Shown: positions 56,707 through 64,000 of the stretch, piece after piece
Layout of the letters: each line of letters opens with the position of its first letter
Position numbering within the stretch: the first letter of the stretch is position 1
Assembly: GCF_000517405.1 (NCBI RefSeq)
Contig: NZ_CP006568.1
Span: 3,348,001 to 3,412,000 of the forward strand
Length of the DNA stretch: 64,000 bases
Reading direction: 5' to 3'
Source: Candidatus Sodalis pierantonius str. SOPE
GTDB lineage: Bacteria; Pseudomonadota; Gammaproteobacteria; Enterobacterales; Enterobacteriaceae
Made by a program: the position numbers and the translations under genes
The notes under the pieces: model-generated
The model's input: only the letters and a program-made list of their open reading frames with translations
What the model was told of the DNA's origin: nothing
Database searches by the model: none

Positions 56707-58863
56707 CTACGACCGTACACCTGTCCGCAACAGTTCGCCAAAGGCCGGTACCGGTTGGCCGAATAAAAACCCCTGCGCTTCCCGACAGCCCTTACAGCGC
56801 AGCATCTCCGCCTACTCCAGCGTTTCCACGCCTTCGGCGATAACCCCCAGTTTGAAGCTGCTGCCGAGGTAAAGGATGGCGCACACAATGGCGGCATCGG
56901 GGGCGGAATCGCACATGGCGCGGACGAAAGTTTGGTCTATCTTCAACCGCGTCACCGGATAATCCTTCAGCATACTCAGCGAGCCGTAACCGGTCCCATA
57001 ATCGTCGAAGGCGATACCGACGCCTTCGCTACGCAGCTCTTTAAGCGGCCGCAGCATATTTTCGTCGTAGCGCAGAATAATGTTTTCGGTAATTTCCAGC
57101 TCCAGCGCGTCAGCGTCGAGACCGGTTTCCGCCAAAATGCCATGAACCTGATGCACCAGGGCGCCGGTGCGAAACTGCACATTGAACAAATTCACGCCGA
57201 CACGAAAATCCGCCGCCCCCTGGCGGCGCCAATCGGCGGCCTGTCGACAAGCGGTACGGATGACCCACTCCCCTACCCGCTCCGCCCAGGGCCCGGCATC
57301 CAGCGCCGGTAAAAACGCCGCCGGACCGAGCACCCCCTTCTCCGGATGATGCCAGCGCAGCAGCGCCTCCGCGCCGATGATCGCGTTGTCGGCCAGCCGC
57401 ATCTGCGGCTGGTAATACAGCTCGAACTCCCCCTGCTGGTAGGCGCGCACCAGTTGTGACTGATAAGATCGTCTGGCCTGGGAAAGCGCCCGTAACGCAG
57501 GGGTAAAGAACCGCCGGCAGTGCCGGCCTTCGGCCTTGGCCTGATACAGCGCCAGATCGGCGCTGGTGAGCAATTCCTGCATCGTCGCGCCGTGCAGGGG
57601 AAACAGCACAATGCCGATACTGGCGCTGATCGTCACCACCTGGCCGTCAACGGTGGTCGTGTGCGAGATGTCATCGATAATTTGGTCAGCTATCTCTTCC
57701 GCCCGGCGGGCGTCATCCAACCCCGGCAGCAGCAGCGCAAACTCATCGCCACCCATGCGCGCCACGGTATCGCCCGAACGTACCGCCGCCTGAAGTTTCA
57801 GTGCTACCGCCACCAATAGCGCATCGCCGCCGTCGTGACCCAGGCTATCGTTAACATCCTTAAAACCATCCAGACCCACCAGCATAATGATGGCGGCTTT
57901 TTCATCCCGCAGCGCCTGTTCGAGGCTGGAAGACAGTTGCGTCCGGTTCGCCAGGCCGGTCAGATAGTCCATATGCGTCAGGCGGAACAGACGCTCTTCA
58001 TTCTGCCGCCGTTCGGTAATATCATACAGAATGGCGCCAAAGCTGACGTCATGGCCCTCCATCCATAACGAAACGGACAATTCCACCGGGATCATGCGAT
58101 CGCCGGCGGCGCGCACCGAGAGCTCAAGCGTTCCCCCTTCGCTGTGCGCTTCCTGACGCGCGGCCAGCTGCGTCAGGCTGGCCACCACCGCATTCGGCAA
58201 CAGCATGGCGAGGGGATGGCCCAAGATTTGCTGCCGCGTATAGCCGAACAGCTTGACGGCGGCATTGTTCCAAAAAGTGATATGCGTTTGATGATCCACG
58301 CAGATGATCGCGTCGGGCGAGGTACGGGCGATGTTTTCAAAACGGCTCTTACTGGCCGCGCGCGCCAGTTCCAGGCGGCGCATCTCCAACTTATCCATGA
58401 CCAGCGCCGCCAGATCTCGCAGATTGCGGCGATCGCTTTCGCTCAACCCCATGCGCGGCGTCCGGTCGATAATGAATAACGTGCCGAGCGCGTAACCGGT
58501 CTGGCTGCGCAGCGGCATGCCGGCATAAAAGCGGACATGCGGATCGCCCGTTACCAGCGGATTATCGGCAAAGCGGGTATCTTGCCGGGCATCCGGGATC
58601 ACCATCATGTCCTGCTGGCGAATGGCGTGGGCGCAAAAGGAGAGCTCGCGCCCCGTCTCGCACACGCTCACGTCGACGCTGGCGGCGAACAGTTGCCGGT
58701 CCGCCTCTAAGAGCGAAATCAATACGATCGGCACATTGAAGATATTGGCCGTGAGATGAATGATACGATCCAGGCTGGTTTCCGTCAGGGCGGAATGAAC
58801 GCCATATTCTTCCAGGATGGCAAGGCGATGCTACTCCTCCGGGTCTAGCGGGGATTGACTCAT
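56707..58863 (-). pseudogene. GAF-PAS-GGDEF-EAL protein with two amber codons
   Basis: One frame of 718 codons from ATG 58863 to TAG 56707, with TAG at 58831-58833 (codon 11, MSQSPLDPEE*HRLAILEEYG) and at 56812-56814 (VETLE*AEMLRCKGC). Both positions suit Gln (CAG). Domains: GAF (about 25-155), PAS (about 165-290), GGDEF with intact RMGGDEFALLLPG (near 370), EAL with GAEALLRWHH and DDYGTGYGSL. It would make and/or degrade cyclic di-GMP. ATG codons downstream of the first TAG could give a product lacking part of GAF and the last 35 residues. Confidence 0.85.
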
Positions 58864-59185
58864 GGTTGCCTCTCACAATGCTTCGCTGCCATAGCGCCTT
58901 TGTCCACCGTCTCTTCCCTGGCGCCGTTAGCCCGACGCAGTGAGACTTTCTCTCCCTTTACACCCGCGTGCCTCGGGTAGCTACCGAAGGGGCCGGGTTC
59001 ACAGACTGACTATTGCCGCCCGCCCATCGCCCAAGTCAAACGAGCAACAGATTGCTGTGGTTTCAATTCAGTATAGTCAACGTCGGCGCGGGCGAGGTTT
59101 CGTTCGCGCCGGCGCAGCCGGCGGAATAACAAACCTCGCTTTTCCCCGCCGTGGCTATAGGCAGTTGGCGCAACACATGGTATTT
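58864..59185. other. Intergenic region, no gene seen
   Basis: About 320 bp between the divergent GGDEF-EAL and marR-like genes. No gene or structured RNA is evident. The marR-side promoter must lie at its right end, next to the palindrome at 59186. Confidence 0.4.
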
Positions 59186-59205
59186 TTAGTTAGATATCTA
59201 ACTAA
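59186..59205. promoter_or_regulatory. 20 bp perfect palindrome, MarR-type operator
   Basis: TTAGTTAGATATCTAACTAA is an uninterrupted perfect palindrome ending 19 bp before the marR-like start codon. Size, symmetry and AT content fit a MarR-dimer operator, so the efflux operon is probably autorepressed. Confidence 0.8.
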
Positions 59206-59224
59206 TAAATCATGACCTGCTTGA

Positions 59225-59668
59225 GTGAAATCGCACAACGCACATTTTCCCCGGCTGCTGCACCGTACCGCCCACGCCTGGCGTCTCGCCATCGATAACC
59301 GGCTCAAAGAGACCGGCCTGAGCCTCGCCAGCTGGGTCGCGGTGTCCGCTATCGCCGACGCCGAGCAAACGCAGCCCTGGACCCAGAAACAGCTGGCGGC
59401 GTTTTTGGGCCTGGAAACCGCCAGCCTGGTGCCGTTGCTTCATCGTTTGGAGCAGCAAAACCTGATCCGGCGCGAAACGCCCGTCGCCGATAAGCGCCAA
59501 AAACTGCTGCTCACCACCCCGCAGGGCAAAGCCCTGTACCGTCAGGTGAAAATCGAGGCCGACGCGCTGCGAAATGAACTCTTATCCTATGTAAGCGAGC
59601 CGGATCTCGACACCACCTGGCGGGTCTTGGATACCTTATTACAGGCAGCGGAGGCCAAACAGCGATGA
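59225..59668 (+). CDS. MarR-family repressor of efflux operon
   Basis: 147 residues from GTG 59225 (MKSHNAHFPRLLHRTAHAWR). The winged-helix core is clear: TQKQLAAFLGLETASLVPLLHRLEQQNLIRRE, with the wing around VADKRQKLLLTTPQG. It overlaps the MFS gene by 4 bp, so it is coupled to it. A perfect palindrome sits in its promoter. The ligand is probably an amphipathic drug or phenolic compound, as for other EmrR/SlyA-like proteins. Intact. Confidence 0.9.
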   Translation: MKSHNAHFPRLLHRTAHAWRLAIDNRLKETGLSLASWVAVSAIADAEQTQPWTQKQLAAFLGLETASLVPLLHRLEQQNLIRRETPVADKRQKLLLTTPQGKALYRQVKIEADALRNELLSYVSEPDLDTTWRVLDTLLQAAEAKQR

Positions 59669-61353
59669 AAAGCGATCCCTACGCCCCACGGCAATGGCTG
59701 CCCCATGAAAAGCCTACCCTGCCCGGCTCGCCTTCAACGCCGCTGCACCCCTGGCACCGGCGCATCGCTTATGGCCTGGTGGGAGTGCTGGTATCGCTGA
59801 CCGGCGGTCTGGGAAACGCGCTGGTCACCGCCAATCTCACCAACCTGCAGGGTTCATTCGGCGCCTATTCCAACGAAATCGCCTGGCTGCCGGCGGTATA
59901 CCTGATGACCAATGTCTCGATTAATCTGCTGCTGGTGAAATTCCGCCAGCAGTACGGTTTGCGGGTATTTACGGAAGCGTTTCTGGTGCTGTATGTGCTG
60001 GTGACCTTTTTCCATTTGTTCGTCAATGATCTCAGCACCGCGATGATGGTCCGCGCCGCGCACGGCATAGTAGGCGCGGCGCTCAGCTCGCTGTCCATCT
60101 ATTATCAGATCCAGGCGTTTCCGGCCAAGCACCGGCTCAAAGCGTTAACGGTCGGGATCGGGATCGCACAGATGGCCACGCCGCTGGCACGGCTGTTCTC
60201 ATCAGAGTTGCTGGCGCTGAACGAATGGCGCGGCCTGTATCTGTTTGAGCTGGGCCTGGCGCTGGTGTCGCTGGCCGGCGTATTACTGATGAAACTGCCG
60301 CCCAGCGACCGGATAAAAGTTTTCGAGAAGCTGGATTTTCTCACCTTCATGCTGATGACCCCCGGTATGGCGCTGCTGTGCGGCGTCCTTTCTCTGGGGA
60401 AAATAGACTGGTGGCGTGAGGCGCCCTGGATAGGCTGGTCGCTGGCCGCCTCGATGGTGCTTATCGTCAGCGCGCTGGTGGTGGAACACCACCGCCGCAA
60501 CCCGCTGCTCAACACCCGCTGGCTCAGCAGCGGCGCGATCATTCGCCTTGGGCTTATCATGATTTTGATGCGGATTGTCTTGTCGGAGCAAAACACCGGC
60601 GCCATCGGCTACCTGCAGCAAATCGGCCTGCTCAATGACCAGATGCGCGGGCTATCGGTCGCCATCCTGCTCGGCATGATAGCGGGGGTATTTTGCAGCG
60701 CCCTGACCGTCAACCCGAAAAAATTGCCGCAGCCTATCATTATCTCCCTGGCGCTGATGATGTTTGCCTCTCTGATGGATGCTCATTCCAATAGTCTGAC
60801 CCGGCCGGAAAATTTCTATTTCAGCCAGTTTCTGCTCGGCTTCGGCGGCGCCTTTTTTCTGGCGCCGGCCTTGCTGGCGGGCATCGACGGCGTCGTGGCC
60901 GAGCCGCGCAATCTGGTCAGTTTCTCGGTACTGTTCGGTATGAGCCAGAATATCGGTGGCCTGCTGGGCGCCGCGTGGCTGGGGACGTTCCTGGTGGTAC
61001 GCGAGAAATTTCATTCCAGCCAGTTGACCGAGCAGTTAACCCTTGCGAATCCGCTGGTCGCGGAGCGGGTCAACAGCTATACCGCCGCCTACGGTGGCGT
61101 GCTCAACGACGGTTATCTGCAAAGCGTGCAGGGATTATCGCAGCTCCAGAGCATCGCCAGCCGCGAGGCGAATACGTTGGCCTACAACGATGTTTACCTG
61201 TTGACCGCGGCGATCGCGCTGGTGACGTTGGTGTGGATTTTGTGGCGTTTGCTGTGGCTGCGCATCCAAGCGCGCCGCGCACAACGGCAAGCGGCGGCGA
61301 TGGCGGCAAGACAAGCGGCAACGGCGGCCGTCATTGCGTCGGAGGGGCAATGA
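59665..61353 (+). CDS. DHA2-type MFS efflux permease (EmrB-like)
   Basis: 562 residues, about 14 membrane helices, start ATG 59665 overlapping marR. The first helix region reads GGLGNALVTANLTNLQGSFG, followed by EIAWLPAVYLMTNVS, and later RAAHGIVGAALSSLSIYYQ. It pairs with the HlyD adaptor immediately downstream (ATGA overlap) and an outer-membrane factor gene. This is a tripartite drug-export layout. The C-terminus is Ala/Arg/Gln-rich. Intact. Confidence 0.88.
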   Translation: MKSDPYAPRQWLPHEKPTLPGSPSTPLHPWHRRIAYGLVGVLVSLTGGLGNALVTANLTNLQGSFGAYSNEIAWLPAVYLMTNVSINLLLVKFRQQYGLRVFTEAFLVLYVLVTFFHLFVNDLSTAMMVRAAHGIVGAALSSLSIYYQIQAFPAKHRLKALTVGIGIAQMATPLARLFSSELLALNEWRGLYLFELGLALVSLAGVLLMKLPPSDRIKVFEKLDFLTFMLMTPGMALLCGVLSLGKIDWWREAPWIGWSLAASMVLIVSALVVEHHRRNPLLNTRWLSSGAIIRLGLIMILMRIVLSEQNTGAIGYLQQIGLLNDQMRGLSVAILLGMIAGVFCSALTVNPKKLPQPIIISLALMMFASLMDAHSNSLTRPENFYFSQFLLGFGGAFFLAPALLAGIDGVVAEPRNLVSFSVLFGMSQNIGGLLGAAWLGTFLVVREKFHSSQLTEQLTLANPLVAERVNSYTAAYGGVLNDGYLQSVQGLSQLQSIASREANTLAYNDVYLLTAAIALVTLVWILWRLLWLRIQARRAQRQAAAMAARQAATAAVIASEGQ

Positions 61354-62492
61354 GTCAGCAGGGTGATAATCCGGCGGCGGCGCCGGAAAAAGAAAAAAGC
61401 AGTAATGCGCGCATTTTAACCATTATGATTTCGGCGGCGATTGCGCTCGTGGGGGTATTGGTGATCCTTTACGCCTGGCAGTTGCCCCCCTTCACCCGCC
61501 AGGTGCAGTCTATCGACAACGCCTATGTGCGGGGCCAGGTCACGGTCATCAGCCCTCAACTCAGTGGTTACATTACCGAGGTGCGGGTGCAGGATTTTGC
61601 CTGGGTCCGGCGGGATGAGGTATTGATGGTTATCGATCAGCGGATTTATCGTCAGCGGGTACACCAGGCGCAGGCGCAATTATTGATGAAGCGCGCGGCG
61701 CTGGATAATAACGTTCAACAGCGCCGCAGCGTGCAGGCATCGGTGGAGCAGTACCAGGCCGAGGTAATCAATGCCGAGGCGCAGGCGCGCAAGGTGAAGC
61801 TGGATTTACAACGCGTGGAGAATTTGGTCGCCGACGGTTCGCTGTCGATACGCGAACGGGATGCTTCACGCGCCAGCGCCAGCCAGGCGGTTGCCAATAT
61901 CGCCCAGGCCAAAGCCTCGTTGGAAAAAGCAAAACAGGATCTGCAAACGGTGATCGTCAACCGCGCCTCGCTGGCGGCAGATGTCGCTAACGCTCAGGCG
62001 GCGCTGGAGCTGACGCAAATCGATCTGGCCAATACCCGTATCGTCGCGCCACGCGACGATCAACTGGGGCAAATTTCGGTGAGCCAGGGGGCCTATGTCA
62101 GTGCCGATACGCATTTGACCTCGCTGGTGCCGAAGCAAATGTGGATCATCGCCAATATGAAAGAGACGCAGATGGCCGGGATCCGGCTGGGACAGCGGGC
62201 AAGCTTCAGCGTGGATGCGCTCGACCATGCGACCTTCAGCGGCGTAGTGGAGAGCATTTCGCCGGCCACCGGTTCCGAATTCAGCGCCATCTCGTCCGAC
62301 AACGCGACCGGTAACTTCGTCAAAATCGCCCAGCGCATCCCGGTGCGTCTGCGCATCGATCACGATAATGCGCTATACCGGCGCCTGCGTCTCGGGATGT
62401 CGGTGGAGGTCAATATCGATACCGGCAGCACGCCGGCCGACCCCGTCGGCTCATCGGCTATTCCCGGCGCGGCTCAGGGAGTGAATCGCTGA
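61350..62492 (+). CDS. HlyD/EmrA-family periplasmic adaptor
   Basis: 380 residues. ATG 61350 overlaps the MFS stop and follows GGAGGGG; a longer in-frame extension upstream lies inside the MFS gene and is rejected. One N-terminal anchor (about 22-45, ILTIMISAAIALVGVLVILY) is followed by a biotinyl-lipoyl-like half (NAYVRGQVTVISPQLSGYITEV), a long alpha-helical hairpin (about 95-220) and the second lipoyl half (LANTRIVAPRDDQLGQISVSQG). Intact, linking the permease to an outer-membrane channel. Confidence 0.9.
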   Translation: MSQQGDNPAAAPEKEKSSNARILTIMISAAIALVGVLVILYAWQLPPFTRQVQSIDNAYVRGQVTVISPQLSGYITEVRVQDFAWVRRDEVLMVIDQRIYRQRVHQAQAQLLMKRAALDNNVQQRRSVQASVEQYQAEVINAEAQARKVKLDLQRVENLVADGSLSIRERDASRASASQAVANIAQAKASLEKAKQDLQTVIVNRASLAADVANAQAALELTQIDLANTRIVAPRDDQLGQISVSQGAYVSADTHLTSLVPKQMWIIANMKETQMAGIRLGQRASFSVDALDHATFSGVVESISPATGSEFSAISSDNATGNFVKIAQRIPVRLRIDHDNALYRRLRLGMSVEVNIDTGSTPADPVGSSAIPGAAQGVNR

Positions 62493-63303
62493 TGGCTAAC
62501 CGGTTTCAACGCCGCCGGCCCACCGGCGCCGTCTGCCGCCAGAAGGAATTGGCGCCTCAACCGACCGCGCGCGGCAAGGGCCGGCGCAGAAATGCCCCGT
62601 ACACCGCCGCACCGCCGGTCTCGCGCTGGTGGAGCAGGCGCTGACCCGGGCGACACTGCAAACGCGGCAGAATTCGCTCAATCTGGCGCGCCGTCAATTT
62701 GAAACCGGCTACTCCTCACGGTTGGAACTGGCGCAATCGCAGGCGGAATACCAGGCCGCCCGAGCGCAGATCCCGCAACTGTCGCATCAGATCACCGAGC
62801 AGGAAAACGCGCTGCGCATCCTGGTAGGCAGTAACCCTGGGAGCATCGCCCGCGGCGCCGATCTGCACCACATCACCCCGCTGCCGCTACCCTCGGTACT
62901 GCCGTCGGAGCTGATGCGCCGCCGGCCCGATATCGTTCAGGCGGAACGCCAGCTCATTGTCGCCGCCGCGCGCAATCAAGCGTTGTACAATTACGAGAAA
63001 ACGGTACGCAACGCCTTTGGCGAAGTGAACAACAGCCTGGACAGCATCCTGTAGCTGCGCGAGCAGCTTGTGGAAACCCGCACGCAGCAGGAGGTGGTGC
63101 AGGAGCAATTACGTATCGCGCATAACCGCTACGCCAACAGCTATGCGTCCTATTTGGAAGAGCTGGACGCGCAGCGCACGCTCTATGCCACCCAAGTAAG
63201 CGTGATCGCGCTACAAAATGATCTTTTGCAGGCGCAGACCGATCTCTATCGCTCGCTGGGCGGCGGTTGGCAGGTGGACGCCGCGCCGGCGTCCCGCCGT
63301 TAA
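62491..63303 (+). pseudogene. NodT-type outer-membrane efflux factor, heavily deleted
   Basis: Only parts of the TolC-like protein remain. After a non-homologous start overlapping the HlyD stop, the recognisable sequence begins near 62629: EQALTRATLQTRQNSLNLARR, GYSSRLELAQSQAEYQAAR, LPSELMRRRPDIVQAERQL. An internal deletion joins AAARNQA to LYNYEKTVRNAFGEVNNSL, losing about 130 residues including a beta-barrel part. TAG at 63052-63054 replaces a likely Gln codon. The frame continues to EELDAQRTLYATQ and stops at TAA 63303. No working channel can result. Confidence 0.88.
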
Positions 63304-64000
63304 TCAGGCGGTGCGCCATTTCCGCGTCAGCGGTTTTTCCACCTCGACCACCAGGAACATGACCAAATCAATCGCCAGCGTAATGGCCCAGTAGCGCAAC
63401 GGCAGCGCTTCGGTACCAAACAGCGTCTGCATGAATGGAACATAGATGATAAGCAGCTGAAGCAGCAGCACGGCGCTGACCACCCAAATGCCGCGGTTGG
63501 CCAGCAAGCCTTTATTCAGCGAGAAGCCGTCGTTTGCGACGCGGCAGTTAATCATATAGAACCATTGTGCCGACACCAGGGTTTGCAACAGCACGGTACG
63601 AATGAATTCCGCCGAATGTCCGCGCGGTTGCAGCCAGGCTTCCAGTACAAAGGCGCTAAGGGCTATCATGCCGCCGACAAACGCCACGCGCCAAATGGCA
63701 AAGCGGTCCATGACATGCAGGCGGGGATTGCGCGGCGGCCGCCGCATGATATTCGCCTCGCCCGCCTCAAACGCCAACCCGAAGGAAAACGTGGCGGAGG
63801 TCGCCATATTCATCCACAAAATCAGCACGGGCGTAAGAGGAATGATATTGCCCGCCAGCAGCGTGATAATAATAAGCAACCCCTGCGCCACGTTGGTCGG
63901 CATGATAAACAGGATGGTTTTCTTTAGATTATCGTAAACGCGCCGTCCTTCCTGCACCGCGCTGGCGATGGTGGCGAAGTTGTCATCCGTCAGTACCATA
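63304..64000 (-). CDS. P-type cation ATPase, C-terminal part
   Basis: The frame enters from the right window edge and ends at TAA 63304. It shows the hinge end (LTDDNFATIASAVQEGRRVYDNLKK) followed by the last six membrane segments (IIPLTPVLILWMNMATSATFSFGLAFE, VVSAVLLLQLLIIYVPF) and ends PLTRKWRTA. This is the P2-type arrangement of Ca, Na/K or Mg transporters, different from the heavy-metal ATPase above. Substrate and 5' state cannot be judged. Convergent with the efflux operon. Confidence 0.85.
   Translation of the reverse strand, partial: MVLTDDNFATIASAVQEGRRVYDNLKKTILFIMPTNVAQGLLIIITLLAGNIIPLTPVLILWMNMATSATFSFGLAFEAGEANIMRRPPRNPRLHVMDRFAIWRVAFVGGMIALSAFVLEAWLQPRGHSAEFIRTVLLQTLVSAQWFYMINCRVANDGFSLNKGLLANRGIWVVSAVLLLQLLIIYVPFMQTLFGTEALPLRYWAITLAIDLVMFLVVEVEKPLTRKWRTA

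Noticed and set aside
60975..61349. N-terminal extension of the HlyD adaptor
   Set aside because: It lies inside the MFS gene in another frame. ATG 61350 has GGAGGGG and a typical HlyD start.
3271..63054. Reassignment of TAG as a sense codon
   Set aside because: era ends in TAG exactly at the conserved C-terminus, and yfhL and clsC also end naturally in TAG. TAA and TGA interruptions occur too. At most partial suppression remains possible.

Overview
The window looks like a chromosome segment of a Sodalis-type insect symbiont, an enterobacterium in an early stage of genome decay. The core gene order follows the E. coli/Serratia iscR-suhB-glyA-purL-lepA region. Core proteins are full length and align closely from memory with E. 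coli proteins. Accessory and regulatory genes are broken by stop codons, small frameshifts, internal deletions and insertion sequences. Assignments rest on remembered family sequences; no searches were run.

Region 1 (1-16.8 kb): the 5' tip of iscS, iscR with an IscR box, a frameshifted trmJ, intact suhB, broken idnO and csiE, glyA and glnB. Next is the GlrK/QseG/GlrR (QseEGF) signalling locus with the GlmY small RNA upstream. The kinase and lipoprotein genes are dead and the response regulator carries GAFIGA instead of GAFTGA, yet the GlmY gene, its sigma-54 promoter, an IHF site and two GlrR sites are preserved. purL and mltF follow, and PurR boxes precede glyA and purL.

Region 2 (16.8-31.2 kb): tadA, broken pgpC, broken murP and murQ with an intact RpiR-type regulator (yfhH), an IS21-family element joining a truncated unknown gene to a headless yfhL, then the essential run acpS-pdxJ-recO-era-rnc-lepB-lepA on the minus strand. 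recO has an amber codon near its 3' end.

Region 3 (31.3-46.3 kb): accessory DNA. It holds a umuD-like remnant whose putative SOS box is split by an ISL3-family element, a second inverted ISL3 copy between broken rcdA and ybjJ, and broken maa, bactofilin, pcp and lysR genes. Intact yibL and ygjP follow, then an AT-rich stretch with a three-frame unrecognised membrane-protein gene, a broken MFS gene and an intact YghA-like dehydrogenase.

Region 4 (46.3-64 kb): cadR facing a Cd/Zn/Pb ATPase gene split by an IS256-family element, an IS5-family remnant and a second IS21 copy. The ATPase 3' end is fused to a headless phosphoketolase. After these come a broken clsC, a GGDEF-EAL gene with two amber codons, a MarR-regulated MFS/HlyD efflux operon with a wrecked outer-membrane component, and the end of a P-type cation ATPase.

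Overall the translation, cell-envelope and cofactor core is kept. Peptidoglycan-sugar recycling, gluconate use, phosphoketolase, cardiolipin, c-di-GMP and efflux functions are being lost. Several frameshifts sit in short homopolymer runs, so sequencing error is an alternative for individual cases. The number of independent lesions argues for real decay.
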